DNA of 62,134 nucleotides from Candidatus Ornithoclostridium excrementipullorum. GTDB lineage: Bacteria > Bacillota > Clostridia > Christensenellales > UBA3700. Within the stretch, counting starts at the first letter, position 1. Every line of letters starts with the position of its first letter. Made by a program: the position numbers and the translations under genes. The notes beneath the pieces are model-generated. The model worked only from the letters and a program-made list of their open reading frames with translations. It had not been told where the DNA came from and made no database searches. The stretch spans positions 1 through 62,134 of the forward strand of contig DVKK01000004.1 of assembly GCA_018716085.1 (NCBI GenBank). Direction: 5' to 3'. Of this stretch, positions 46,433 to 55,968 are shown piece by piece.

Positions 46433-48175
46433 TCAAAGATTGTCGTAAAGCTGCGCGTAGCTGTCGGATATTTTGTCCCACGAGAAGTCGGTATCCATAG
46501 CGTTGCGGATCAGCTTCGCCCAATCCTCCTTGTAATCGTAATACAGTCCCACGGCGCGCTCTATGGCGTAAAGCATATCGTGCGCGTTGTAACTGTAGAA
46601 CGTGAAGCCGTTGCCCTCTTTCGTCACGCCGTTGTACGGAACGACGGTATCTTTGAGTCCGCCCGTTTCGCGCACTATCGGGGCTGTGCCGTAGCGCATG
46701 GAGATCATCTGCGAAAGCCCGCACGGCTCGAACTTGCTGGGCATGAGGAACATATCCGCCGCCGCGTATATCTTGCTCGCCATGTCGCCCGAGAAGTTGA
46801 TGATCGCGCGCAGCTTTTCGGGATATTTGCGCTGCATATCTTTGAGCATGGATTCGTATTTCCAGTCGCCCGTGCCCAGAACGACCATCTGTATCCCCTT
46901 GGACAGGATGTCGTCGAATACGCTCTTGACCAGTTCCATGCCCTTCTGTTCGGTCAGACGGGTCACCATGCCGATCATCGCGACGTTCGGTTTGACGGGA
47001 AGTCCGAGCAGCTGCTGCAAACCGAGTTTGTTCTGATACTTCTCCCCTACGGAATTTTTGTCGTAATTCTTGAACAGAGCTTTATCCATCGCGGGATCGT
47101 TGTGATCGGTATCTATGCCGTTTATGATACCGGACAGCTTGTATCTGCGCGCGTTGAGTATGTCTTGCAGACCGAAACTGTAATACGGATCGAGTATCTC
47201 CCTAGCATAGGTCGGCGACACGGTGGTCACCCTGTTGGAACACTCTATGCCGCCCTTCATGAAGTTGGCGCAATTCTGATAAGTGACCAAAGACCTTTTG
47301 TCCGCGGGCAGTCCCAGCACGTCGCCTATGAGATCCTCGCCGTATTTGCCCTGGAACTCTATGTTGTGTATCGTGAACACCGTGCGCGACGTACGGCAGT
47401 GATCGGAACCGCGGTAATAGGTATCCAGATAGACGGGCGTGAGTCCGCTCTGCCAGTCGTTGCAGTGGATGATGTCGGGTTTGAAATCCATGATCGGCAA
47501 TGCTTCGAGCACCGCTTTGGAGAAGAACGCGAACCTTTCCGCATCGTCATAGTGTCCGTACAGCCCGTTGCGCTTGAAGTAGTATTCGTTGTCGAGGAAA
47601 TAATACCGCACTCCGTCGTACTTGTGAGTGAACACTCCGCAGTACTGATAGCGCCACGCGAGCGACACGTAGCAGCATCCGAGATACTGCATCGTGCGTC
47701 TGAGCTCGTTGGGGATATTGAAATACAGAGGAAGGACCACTCGCACGTCGTAGCCCTTGCGCACGAGCGCTTTGGGCAGCGCCGCGGCGACGTCGCCCAA
47801 CCCTCCCGTCTTAACGTACGGATAAGCTTCGGATGCGACGAAAAGTATCTTCTTTTTCGCGGGAGCCGCCGCCTGCTCCGCTACGGGCGCGTTCACGGCG
47901 CGGTCGACCTGCGAAGTCTTTTTTTCCTCAGGCTTTGCGACCACCGCCGCAGCTTCCTTCACCGCGGCGCTCTTCGCCGTGATCTCTGCCGGCACGGCTT
48001 CCGCCGTCTTGTCTTTTGCGACGGCTTTGCCGACGGACTTTTTCGGAGCGCGTTTTGCGGACGGCTTTTTATCCGCCGCCGCGGAGCGCGCGACATCCGC
48101 GGGCTCCTTCTTCGCCGCTCTCGGTTTTTTCTCCGGCTTTACTTCCGGACCTTTCTTTTCGGCTTCGTTCTTCAT
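46433..48175 (-). CDS. glgA: Glycogen synthase with Lys/Ala-rich N-terminal tail
   Basis: 580 aa against about 475-480 normally. Residues 1-107 are a disordered Lys/Ala/Pro/Glu-rich tail (e.g. 'KKPSAKRAPKKSVGKAVAK'). The GT5 enzyme begins at 'KKKILFVASEAYPYVKTGGLGDV' (108 on; in part 'VKTGGLGDVAAALPKAL' with the ADP-glucose lysine); 'SKFEPCGLSQMISM' near the C-terminus is the GT-B catalytic Glu region. GGAGGG directly before the ATG supports this start, so the tail is real. Adds glucose from ADP-glucose to glycogen. Confidence 0.95.
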   Translation of the reverse strand: MKNEAEKKGPEVKPEKKPRAAKKEPADVARSAAADKKPSAKRAPKKSVGKAVAKDKTAEAVPAEITAKSAAVKEAAAVVAKPEEKKTSQVDRAVNAPVAEQAAAPAKKKILFVASEAYPYVKTGGLGDVAAALPKALVRKGYDVRVVLPLYFNIPNELRRTMQYLGCCYVSLAWRYQYCGVFTHKYDGVRYYFLDNEYYFKRNGLYGHYDDAERFAFFSKAVLEALPIMDFKPDIIHCNDWQSGLTPVYLDTYYRGSDHCRTSRTVFTIHNIEFQGKYGEDLIGDVLGLPADKRSLVTYQNCANFMKGGIECSNRVTTVSPTYAREILDPYYSFGLQDILNARRYKLSGIINGIDTDHNDPAMDKALFKNYDKNSVGEKYQNKLGLQQLLGLPVKPNVAMIGMVTRLTEQKGMELVKSVFDDILSKGIQMVVLGTGDWKYESMLKDMQRKYPEKLRAIINFSGDMASKIYAAADMFLMPSKFEPCGLSQMISMRYGTAPIVRETGGLKDTVVPYNGVTKEGNGFTFYSYNAHDMLYAIERAVGLYYDYKEDWAKLIRNAMDTDFSWDKISDSYAQLYDNL

Positions 48176-48185
48176 ATGCCCTCCT

Positions 48186-49301
48186 TCAGACGATCTTGTT
48201 CTTGACGATGACTACGGGATAATTCTCAGAACCGCTTATCGTCTTGTCTTCGGTGACGGTCACGTCTTTGTCCGTGATCGTATATTTGAGCTCGGAATAC
48301 TTCATTATCCTGCCGTTTTCCATTACGATCGAGTTGCTGATGAATGCGCCCTCTTCGACGATGACTCCGCGGAACAATATACTGTTTTCCACCCTGCCGT
48401 TGATCTCGCAGCCGTCCGCGATCAGCGAATTGCGCACCGAAGCTCCCCTGCCGTATTTCGTGGGCACGGAGTCCTTGACCTTGGTGAATATCTTGCCGCA
48501 GCGGTAGAACAGATCGTTGCGGATATCGGTATCGAGGATACGCATACTCTCGGTATAATACGACTTGACGTCGTCGATGATCGCGGCATAGCCGTCCACG
48601 TGATACGTGTATATTTTGAGCTTATCGAGATTCTGCTGTATGATATGTTTCTCGAAATCGGCAAGACCTCTCTCGTAGCTGTCGGTGATGAGCGAAATGA
48701 GAAGATCCTTTTTGACGAGATATATGTTGAGTCCGACCTCCGCTATGTCTTCGCTGATGGTCGAAGTGATCCTCGCTCCGACCGCTCTGCCGTCGGCGTC
48801 GACGTCCACGAGCACGCGCCTGGACGAAGTGGAATGCGACGAATACGTCAGCATGGTGATATCCGCGCCCTTTTCGATATGGCGGGCGTAGACGTCCTCG
48901 AAGTCGAGGTTTGTCGCTATGTTGCTGTTGGTCAGTACCACATAGTCTTCCGTCGCCTTTTCGATATAGTCGAGAATGCCGTACAGCGCCTCTATCTTGC
49001 CTTTGAACATCGTCCGCGAAGTGTTGGACGCATACGGCGGGAACACGGCTATACCGCTGTTTTTACGGTTGAGATCCCAATCTCTGCCCATTCGGATATG
49101 ATCCATCAGCGACGAATAATTGCTCCTGGTGACGATGCCTATCGTGGTGATGTTGCTGTTGACGAGATTGGACAGCGTAAAGTCGATGAAACGGTATCTG
49201 CCGCAGAAAGGCAGCGACGCGGTGGTGCGGTGTATCGTAAGCTCGTTGAGTTTTGTTTCGTTATCGCTTGCGAAGATTATGCTCATCATTTCGTTGTTCA
49301 T
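48186..49301 (-). CDS. glgD: Glucose-1-phosphate adenylyltransferase, GlgD subunit
   Basis: 371 aa, ADP-glucose pyrophosphorylase-like. The nucleotide loop GGxGTRL of GlgC is replaced by 'FASDNETKLNELT', so it is probably a regulatory partner of GlgC, as in other Firmicutes. C-terminal left-handed beta-helix repeats ('SLIADGCEINGRVENSIL'). GAGGAGG upstream; 10 bases between neighbours. Confidence 0.94.
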   Translation of the reverse strand: MNNEMMSIIFASDNETKLNELTIHRTTASLPFCGRYRFIDFTLSNLVNSNITTIGIVTRSNYSSLMDHIRMGRDWDLNRKNSGIAVFPPYASNTSRTMFKGKIEALYGILDYIEKATEDYVVLTNSNIATNLDFEDVYARHIEKGADITMLTYSSHSTSSRRVLVDVDADGRAVGARITSTISEDIAEVGLNIYLVKKDLLISLITDSYERGLADFEKHIIQQNLDKLKIYTYHVDGYAAIIDDVKSYYTESMRILDTDIRNDLFYRCGKIFTKVKDSVPTKYGRGASVRNSLIADGCEINGRVENSILFRGVIVEEGAFISNSIVMENGRIMKYSELKYTITDKDVTVTEDKTISGSENYPVVIVKNKIV

Positions 49302-49311
49302 GTCCGCCTCC

Positions 49312-50505
49312 TCAGTCCACCATAGCCGCTTCGGGCACTACGGTCCCCTTCTTGACGACCGCTCCCGGTCCGACGACCGTTATCTTGATATCTTCCACGG
49401 GCACTCCTTCCTGCTCTCCGCCGACTATCGCGCCCTCCTCGATCACGGCGTCGTCGCCGATTATCGCGTAACGCACCTGAGCGCCCTCTTTGACGACCGC
49501 GCCCGGCATCACGTTGCTGTCTTCGACCAACGCGCCGCGGCATATCTCGACGCGCGAGGATATGACGCTGTTCTTGACAGTACCGTCTATTTCGCAGCCC
49601 TCGGTGACGAGCGAATTTTCTATTTCGGCGTGATCGCCTACGAAATGCGGCGGCTCGGCGGCGTTGCGGGCGTATATCTTCCACGAAGAGTCTTCGAGAT
49701 TGAGCCCGCTGCTCTGATCGAGCAGATCCATATTGGCTTCCCAAAGGCTCTTGATCGTCCCGACGTCTTTCCAGTAGCCGTCGAAACGGTATGCGAACAG
49801 TTTCTGCCCTCCCGCAAGCATCGCGGGGATGACGTCTTTGCCGAAGTCGTTGTGGCTGTCCGGTTTCGCCTCGTCCTCGATGAGATACTTTTTGAGAACG
49901 GACCATGTGAATATGTATATACCCATGGAAGCGTTGGTACTCTTGGGATTTTTGGGCTTTTCCTCGAATTCGTAGACCGATCCGTCGGGATTGGTGTTCA
50001 TTATGCCGAAACGGGAAGCCTCTTCCAACGACACGTTGATGACCGCTATCGTGCAGTCCGCGCCCGATTTCTTGTGATAATCGAGCATATCCGAATAATC
50101 CATCTTATAGATATGGTCGCCCGAAAGAACGAGCACGTAATCGGGCGAGAATTTGTCTATAAATTCAATGTTCTGATATATCGCGTTCGCCGTACCCTTG
50201 TACCAGTCCGACTTTGCGCTCTTCATATAGGGCGGCAGAACGTAAACGCCGCCGTTGAGCCTGTCGAGGTCCCACGGCTGTCCGTTGCCGATATACTGGT
50301 TGAGCGCAAAAGGCTGATATTGGGTCAGCACACCTATCGTATCGATGTTGGAATTGATACAGTTGGACAGCGGAAAGTCTATTATCTTGTACTTGCCGCC
50401 GAAAGAAACCGCCGGCTTCGCTACGTGCGCGGTCAAGCTGTAAAGCCTTGTCCCCTGTCCGCCCGCAAGAAGCATCGCAACGCATTCTTTTTTGTTGGAA
50501 TACAT
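49312..50505 (-). CDS. glgC: Glucose-1-phosphate adenylyltransferase, catalytic GlgC
   Basis: 397 aa. Makes ADP-glucose from ATP and glucose-1-phosphate, the committed step of glycogen synthesis. Nucleotide loop 'LAGGQGTRL' (13-21), '[19 protein letters not shown]', '[12 protein letters not shown]' and '[10 protein letters not shown]' are typical. GGAGG before the ATG. Confidence 0.97.
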   Translation of the reverse strand: MYSNKKECVAMLLAGGQGTRLYSLTAHVAKPAVSFGGKYKIIDFPLSNCINSNIDTIGVLTQYQPFALNQYIGNGQPWDLDRLNGGVYVLPPYMKSAKSDWYKGTANAIYQNIEFIDKFSPDYVLVLSGDHIYKMDYSDMLDYHKKSGADCTIAVINVSLEEASRFGIMNTNPDGSVYEFEEKPKNPKSTNASMGIYIFTWSVLKKYLIEDEAKPDSHNDFGKDVIPAMLAGGQKLFAYRFDGYWKDVGTIKSLWEANMDLLDQSSGLNLEDSSWKIYARNAAEPPHFVGDHAEIENSLVTEGCEIDGTVKNSVISSRVEICRGALVEDSNVMPGAVVKEGAQVRYAIIGDDAVIEEGAIVGGEQEGVPVEDIKITVVGPGAVVKKGTVVPEAAMVD

Positions 50506-50548
50506 ATTTTCCTCCGAATCACTTATTTAAGCGCGCTGTGCGCGTTTT

Positions 50549-52555
50549 TTACTTATCCGTCTTTTCTTTGCCGCCCTTCTTAGCGACAGCCTTTTTCTCC
50601 GCGGTCTTTGCGGTCTTCGCGCCGCTTTCGGCTTTCGCGTCCTCTTTTGCGGACGGCTTTTCGGCGCGTTTTTTACGCTTTACCGCCTTGCCCGGTTTGA
50701 GATAAAGCACGCTGTTGGCGGGGATATCCATGCGAATGAACTGCTCCATGCCGTGCATCTCTCCGTCCTCGGCGGTGTATTCGGGCAGCTCCGCGTCGTC
50801 GCCTCCGAAACGGACGTCGTTGCTGTCCAACACCACTTTGTACTTGCGCATCTCGGGTACGCCCATACAGTAACTCTGTCTGCGGACCGGCGAGAAATTG
50901 ACGACGACGACGGTATATTCGCCCTTTTCGTCCACACGCTTGAACGAAACTATGTTCTGCGTATTGTCGTCGACGCAGATCCACTTGAATCCGTCGTAAC
51001 TGCAATCCAGATCGTACATCTCGGGATGTTCGAGATAATACCTGTTCAGCTCTTTGACGAAATCGCGCAGTCTTCTGTGGCTCTCGTATCCGAGCAGAAA
51101 CCAATCGAGCTGCTTTTTGTAATCCCATTCGATGAACTGCCCGAATTCGCTGCCCATGAACAACAGTTTTTTACCCGGATGAGCGTACATGAATCCGAGG
51201 AACGCGCGCATCGCGGAGAATTTCTCGTTGTATTCTCCCGGCATCTTGTCCAGGAGCGATCTCTTGCCGTGCACGACCTCGTCGTGCGATATCGGCAGTA
51301 TGTAATTTTCCGAAAAAGCGTAGGTGATCGCAAAGGTCACCTTGTCGTGCATATCCTTGCGGAAAAACGGATTGGCGGAAACGTAGCACAGCATATCGTT
51401 CATCCACCCCATGTTCCACTTGAAATTGAATCCCAGTCCTCCGTCGTACGAAGGCTTCGTCACCATCGGGAACGCAGTCGATTCTTCCGCTATCATCAGC
51501 AATCCCTCGTGCTTGGTCAGCATGACGGAGTTGAGCTGTTTGATAAAGTCTATCGCCTCGAGATTGTAGTTGCCGCCGAACGCGTTGGGCCTCCACTCGC
51601 CGCCTCTTCTGCCGTAGTCGAGATACAGCATGCTCGCGACCGCGTCCATCCTGATGCCGTCCACGTGAAATTCGCTTGCCCAATAGTTCGCCGAAGAGAT
51701 AAGGAAACTGCGCACTTCCTTCTTGCCGTAATCGAACACTCTGGTGCCCCATTCCTTATGCTCTTTTTTCAGTTCGTCATCATATTCGTACAGCGCCTGA
51801 CCGTCGAAATCGCACAGCCCGTGCTCGTCCTTGGGAAAATGCGCCACGACCCAGTCCAGGATAACGCCTATGCCTTTGCGGTGCATGACGTCCACGAACG
51901 CGCGGAAGTCGTCGGGGGTACCGTACCGCGATGTCGGAGCGAACATACCCGTGACCTGATATCCCCAGCTGCCGTCGAACGGATATTCGGTGACGGGCAG
52001 GATCTCCACGTGAGTATATCCCATGTCCGCGCAGTAAGACGACAATTCCTCGGCGAGCTTGCGGTAATCGAACACGTTGCCGTCGTCGTACCTCTTCCAG
52101 CTGCCGAGATGCACTTCGTATATGTTCATGGGCGCGCGGTACGGATCGCGCTTGGATCGCGCGCTCATCCATTTGCCGTCGCGCCAGTTGTAATCGGATA
52201 TAAACAGTTTGGAGGCGTTCGCGGGCGCCGTTTCGGCATGCTGAGCGTAGGGATCGCACTTCATCACGATCTTTCCGTCCGCGCCCTCTATGCTGTATTT
52301 GTAGACGTCGAAGTTTTTCAGTCCCTTGACGGAGCATTCCCATATGCCGGGGGATATCGTCTTCATGGGATCTTTTTCTCTGTCCCAGCCGTTGAAATCG
52401 CCGACGAGCGACACGCTCTTCGCGTGAGGCGCCCAGACGCGGAATATCCACGTCCCGTCCCCTGCGGGACTTACGTGCGGCGCGAAAAGTTTATAGCTCT
52501 CGTAGTTGGTGCCTTCGCGGAACAGATAGATCGGTAACTGAAGATTTTTTTCCAT
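50549..52555 (-). CDS. glgB: 1,4-alpha-glucan branching enzyme with Lys/Ala-rich C-terminal tail
   Basis: 668 aa. N-terminal CBM48 domain ('WIFRVWAPHAKSVSLVGDFN'), GH13 barrel with 'DGIRMDAVASML' (nucleophile Asp), 'LMIAEESTAFP' (acid Glu) and 'ISHDEVVHG', C-terminal beta domain. The last 45-48 residues are a Lys/Ala-rich tail ('KAVKRKKRAEKPSAKEDAKA') unlike normal GlgB and like the GlgA tail. First gene of the glycogen operon; poor ribosome site. Confidence 0.95.
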   Translation of the reverse strand: MEKNLQLPIYLFREGTNYESYKLFAPHVSPAGDGTWIFRVWAPHAKSVSLVGDFNGWDREKDPMKTISPGIWECSVKGLKNFDVYKYSIEGADGKIVMKCDPYAQHAETAPANASKLFISDYNWRDGKWMSARSKRDPYRAPMNIYEVHLGSWKRYDDGNVFDYRKLAEELSSYCADMGYTHVEILPVTEYPFDGSWGYQVTGMFAPTSRYGTPDDFRAFVDVMHRKGIGVILDWVVAHFPKDEHGLCDFDGQALYEYDDELKKEHKEWGTRVFDYGKKEVRSFLISSANYWASEFHVDGIRMDAVASMLYLDYGRRGGEWRPNAFGGNYNLEAIDFIKQLNSVMLTKHEGLLMIAEESTAFPMVTKPSYDGGLGFNFKWNMGWMNDMLCYVSANPFFRKDMHDKVTFAITYAFSENYILPISHDEVVHGKRSLLDKMPGEYNEKFSAMRAFLGFMYAHPGKKLLFMGSEFGQFIEWDYKKQLDWFLLGYESHRRLRDFVKELNRYYLEHPEMYDLDCSYDGFKWICVDDNTQNIVSFKRVDEKGEYTVVVVNFSPVRRQSYCMGVPEMRKYKVVLDSNDVRFGGDDAELPEYTAEDGEMHGMEQFIRMDIPANSVLYLKPGKAVKRKKRAEKPSAKEDAKAESGAKTAKTAEKKAVAKKGGKEKTDK

Positions 52556-52591
52556 AAAGTATGCGCCCTGAGGCAGACTCCGTTTTTCCTT

Positions 52592-52620
52592 ATTATATCA
52601 TACAAATACGCGCGTTTCAA
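52592..52620 (-). promoter_or_regulatory. Promoter of the glycogen operon
   Basis: Minus-strand TTGAAA (52615-52620), 17 bases, TATAAT (52592-52597), 36 bases before glgB. Confidence 0.8.
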
Positions 52621-52762
52621 TATCGATATGAGATTTTTTTAATTTAATTTTAAGACACAAAGCGCGAATTTCGGCGGATAATACACTTGCCGTCCCGCAA
52701 AGGTCCGACGTCGTGAACGGATCGGCGAACGACGGCGTTTTCCGACGTGCGGACCTCGGCGC

Positions 52763-52791
52763 TTGACTTGCCCGCCCCGTACGGTTACAAT
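52763..52791 (+). promoter_or_regulatory. ABC-F promoter placed for a leaderless transcript
   Basis: TTGACT (52763-52768), 17 bases, TACAAT (52786-52791), seven bases, ATG. Confidence 0.78.
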
Positions 52792-52798
52792 ATATGTC

Positions 52799-54352
52799 AT
52801 GAGCATTCTTACGATAAAGGGACTGACGCATATCTACGACAACAGGGTGCTGTTCGACGGCGCGGATCTGACGGTGAACAACGGCGAACACATCGGCGTA
52901 GTCGGACTGAACGGCGCTGGCAAGTCCACTTTCATGAACATCATCGCGGGCAGACTGACGCAGGACGCGGGCGAGATAAAATGGCTGAGCGGTATCCGCT
53001 ACGGATATCTCGACCAACACGCGCAGATCGACCGCTCTCTGACGGTCATGCAATATCTTGAAGGCTCCTTTGCCCATCTGTTCGAACTCAACGAGCGGCT
53101 GGAAAAGCTGTACGCGGATATGGGCACGGAAAGCGATCCGGACAAGCTCGACAAGATGATCGCACGCAGCAGCCGTATGCAGGAAGAATTGGAAAAGGCG
53201 AACTTCTACGACCTTGAATCGCAGATCAAGAAGGTCGCGGGGGGACTGGGGGTAAACGCTCTGGGGTACGACACCCCGATAGCCAATCTCAGCGGCGGAC
53301 AGAGAGCGAAACTGATGCTCGCGAAACTTCTGTTGGAAGATCTCGACGTTATGCTTCTGGACGAACCTACCAACTTCCTCGACCTGGAACACATCGAGTG
53401 GCTCCGCAAATTTCTCGACTCGTACAAGGGAACGTTCATACTCGTTTCGCACGATACGGTGTTCCTGAATGCGGTCTGTAAGATAATCATAAACATCGAA
53501 AACGGACAGATAAAAAAATACTGGGGCAATTACGACGAATATCTCGCCCAGCACGAGCAGAACGCGAAACAGTATGCCGACAGCTACGAAAGACAGCAGC
53601 GCGAGATAAAGCGCATGGAAGAATACATCGCCCGCAACAAGGCGCGCGCGGCGACCGCCGGCATGGCGAACAGCCGTAAAAAAATGCTCGACCGCATGGA
53701 GATCATGCAAAAGCCCGTGAGCGTGGAAAAGCCGACGTTCTCCTTTCCGTATACTCTGCTTGTGACAAAACACCTGCTCGACGTGGAAGGACTGAGCGTG
53801 GGTTACGACGGCAAAGCGATCCTGCCCCCGATCGATTTCACGGTGACGAGCACGACGAAACTCTGGATAAGAGGGACCAACGGTATAGGCAAGACCACTC
53901 TGCTCAAGACCCTGATGGGACGGCTTAAACCCGTAAGCGGCTCTTTCCGTTTCAACCCCAACGCCAAGATAAACTACATCGAACAGGATCTCGTATTCCG
54001 CAGCGCGGGAATGAACGCGATCACGTTCATGAACGAAACGTATCCGCGTATGTCCCAAAAAGACATACGCAACGCCCTCGCGTCGGTGGGGATAAAGAAA
54101 GAACTGGCGACCAAAGCCGTGGGAAGTCTTTCGGGCGGCGAACAGGTAAAGATAAAACTGTGCGCGCTCGAACAGCGGGAGAGCAATCTGCTCGTTCTCG
54201 ACGAGCCGACCAATCATCTCGACGTCAATGCGAAAGAAGCTCTTTTCGAAGCTCTCGCACAATACGAAGGCGCGGTGCTTCTGGTCAGTCACGAACCCCT
54301 TTACGCCGAGAAGCTCTGCGACGAAGTGTTCGACGCGGATCTTGCAAAATAA
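52799..54352 (+). CDS. ABC-F family ATPase
   Basis: 517 aa with two ABC domains and no membrane helix: Walker A 'GLNGAGKST' and 'GTNGIGKTT', signatures 'LSGGQ' and 'LSGGE', Walker B 'VMLLDEPTNFLD' and 'LVLDEPTNHLD', joined by a charged linker (about 235-320). Such proteins act on the ribosome, in translation factors (EttA, YbiT, Uup) or antibiotic protection; YbiT-like overall. The ATG lies seven bases after the -10 box with no ribosome site. Confidence 0.94.
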   Translation: MSILTIKGLTHIYDNRVLFDGADLTVNNGEHIGVVGLNGAGKSTFMNIIAGRLTQDAGEIKWLSGIRYGYLDQHAQIDRSLTVMQYLEGSFAHLFELNERLEKLYADMGTESDPDKLDKMIARSSRMQEELEKANFYDLESQIKKVAGGLGVNALGYDTPIANLSGGQRAKLMLAKLLLEDLDVMLLDEPTNFLDLEHIEWLRKFLDSYKGTFILVSHDTVFLNAVCKIIINIENGQIKKYWGNYDEYLAQHEQNAKQYADSYERQQREIKRMEEYIARNKARAATAGMANSRKKMLDRMEIMQKPVSVEKPTFSFPYTLLVTKHLLDVEGLSVGYDGKAILPPIDFTVTSTTKLWIRGTNGIGKTTLLKTLMGRLKPVSGSFRFNPNAKINYIEQDLVFRSAGMNAITFMNETYPRMSQKDIRNALASVGIKKELATKAVGSLSGGEQVKIKLCALEQRESNLLVLDEPTNHLDVNAKEALFEALAQYEGAVLLVSHEPLYAEKLCDEVFDADLAK

Positions 54353-54381
54353 ACAAAAAGCAAGCGAGTGCTTAAAAAATC

Positions 54382-54410
54382 AACGGAGCGCGGCAGCGTT
54401 CCGTTTTGTT
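54382..54410 (+). terminator. Terminator of the ABC-F gene
   Basis: AACGGAGCGC-GGCA-GCGTTCCGTT (one G.T pair) followed by TTGTT, shared with the converging GNAT operon. Confidence 0.8.
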
Positions 54411-54413
54411 CTC

Positions 54414-54974
54414 TCATCCGTCCTGTCTTTCTTTCGCTTTCAACGCGTCGTACTCCGCCCTCGTGACCGAATAGACCGTGTGGGGCATATCCATACCGTA
54501 ATAATGTTTGATAAGTCCGCACCCGGCGGTCATACCGTTGCGCAGAGCGACTCTTTTCGAAGGTTCGTTGTTGTCGCGTATCACGGAAAACACCGCTCCG
54601 AGCGAGGGATAGCGCTCAAACGCGTGATCACGGCAGGCTCGCGCCGCCTCGGTCGCGTAGCCGCAGTGCCAATAGGCTCTGTTGAACAGATAGCCTACCT
54701 CCACGCCCGTAAAGCCCCCGCAATCCTGCAACGTCAGACCGCACTGCCCTATCATCTTCCCCGTCGACGCAAGGACGACCGCCCACAACCCGAAGCCGTC
54801 CTCGCGGTAGCGGCGGTACTGATTGTCGAGCCATGCGCGGATCTCGGAAGCGGAAAAAGCGTGCTCGTAGGCGTACATGGTCTTTTCGTCGCCCAGTATC
54901 TCAGTCAACGCGGCGAGGTCGTCCTCGCACATTTCGCGCAATACGAGCCGATCTGTGCGTAATATCTCTTTCAT
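54414..54974 (-). CDS. GNAT acetyltransferase (RimJ/RimL type) 1
   Basis: 186 aa. Acetyl-CoA motif 'EVGYLFNRAYWHCGYATEAA' (in part 'YWHCGYATEAARA') and 'RNGMTAG' mark the GNAT fold. Substrate unknown. Overlaps the upstream GNAT gene by four bases, forming a pair. Confidence 0.9.
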   Translation of the reverse strand: MKEILRTDRLVLREMCEDDLAALTEILGDEKTMYAYEHAFSASEIRAWLDNQYRRYREDGFGLWAVVLASTGKMIGQCGLTLQDCGGFTGVEVGYLFNRAYWHCGYATEAARACRDHAFERYPSLGAVFSVIRDNNEPSKRVALRNGMTAGCGLIKHYYGMDMPHTVYSVTRAEYDALKAKERQDG

Positions 54975-55513
54975 CCCAACCTGTGCCTGTACGTCCAGTT
55001 CTCTTTGAGCATGACGGTGTAGACAAGCGACGTTATCTCGCCGTCGAACAGCCGCGTGCGTTCGACAAAAGCGTACTCGAAACCGAGGCGCACGGCGGTC
55101 TTCATCGGTCGATCGTTCATCCCGACGATGTTGCAGGACACGCTGTCGAAGCCGAGATCCTCAAAGCCGCGTCTGAGCATCGCCTCGCAAGCCTCGGTCG
55201 CATAACCGCTGCCACGATACGGCGCGGCGATCCAAAATATCAATTCCGCCTGTGTGCCTGCCGCAACGGCGCGCCCCGTATCCTCGACGAGGGCGACCGC
55301 GCCCACCGGACAGCCGTCGTGCAGAGTGACGACGCGGCAGTCGGGCGTATGTTCGGCACTCCTTATCGCCGCGAGGCTGTCATCCATGCCGATATGCGGA
55401 CGCACGCCGCACGCCTTGGCGATCTCGTCGCGTCTTAGCCACTCGTACATAAACGGCGCGTCTTCGTCGCGCCACGGACGGAGTACGAGTCTTTTTGTCA
55501 TTATGCTTTCCAT
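54971..55513 (-). CDS. GNAT acetyltransferase (RimJ/RimL type) 2
   Basis: 180 aa from the first ATG (55511-55513), six bases after a -10 box and without a ribosome site. A second ATG four codons in (55499-55501) has GGAAAG four bases upstream and may be used instead. GNAT motif 'LIFWIAAPYRGSGYATEA' and 'AVRLGFEYAF' are clear. Confidence 0.88.
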   Translation of the reverse strand: MESIMTKRLVLRPWRDEDAPFMYEWLRRDEIAKACGVRPHIGMDDSLAAIRSAEHTPDCRVVTLHDGCPVGAVALVEDTGRAVAAGTQAELIFWIAAPYRGSGYATEACEAMLRRGFEDLGFDSVSCNIVGMNDRPMKTAVRLGFEYAFVERTRLFDGEITSLVYTVMLKENWTYRHRLG

Positions 55514-55519
55514 ACCGAC

Positions 55520-55548
55520 ATTTTAACCCAAAACGATTTTCGGAGCAA
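55520..55548 (-). promoter_or_regulatory. Promoter of the GNAT pair
   Basis: Minus-strand TTGCTC (55543-55548), 17 bases, TAAAAT (55520-55525), six bases to the first ATG. Confidence 0.6.
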
Positions 55549-55588
55549 GCAAAAACGGAGACCGAAGTCTCCGTCTTGCGCCTTTGTA

Positions 55589-55912
55589 TCAGACCAATAC
55601 GTTGCCGAGGATGGCAAGGACCAAAAACACGACGAGAAGCACGTAGATGATCAGCTTGACCCACTGCTTTTTGCCTCTCGCGTACATCAGCGTGGGAACG
55701 CCGAGCGCGATGACGACGCAGATGTCCTTGATCGTGGTCATGACCATGCCTACCGTACCCATATCGCCGTCGACGGCGCTGAGGATGAGGTTGACGATAT
55801 AGACGACGACCGAAACGCAGATCGCGATACACGCGAGCAGGTTGATGAGGTTGCCTGTGCTGATGACGCTGCCCGTCTTACCGGTGTTGTTGGACTTCTT
55901 CTTGTTTGCCAT
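55589..55912 (-). CDS. Small integral membrane protein, unknown
   Basis: 107 aa with a polar Lys/Asn-rich start and three hydrophobic helices (about 22-44, 54-76, 84-106). Not recognised. AGGAGG seven bases before the ATG. 56 bases behind gap, with a hairpin between. Confidence 0.8.
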   Translation of the reverse strand: MANKKKSNNTGKTGSVISTGNLINLLACIAICVSVVVYIVNLILSAVDGDMGTVGMVMTTIKDICVVIALGVPTLMYARGKKQWVKLIIYVLLVVFLVLAILGNVLV

Positions 55913-55932
55913 GATTTACCTCCTTATACGTC

Positions 55933-55960
55933 AAAAGCCCCGCCGTAAGGCAGGGCTTTC
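55933..55960 (-). terminator. Hairpin after gap
   Basis: Minus-strand AAAGCCCTGCC-TTAC-GGCGGGGCTTT, one mismatch, then TGAC: a weak terminator or attenuator between gap and the small membrane gene. Confidence 0.5.
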
Positions 55961-55968
55961 GGTAACTC

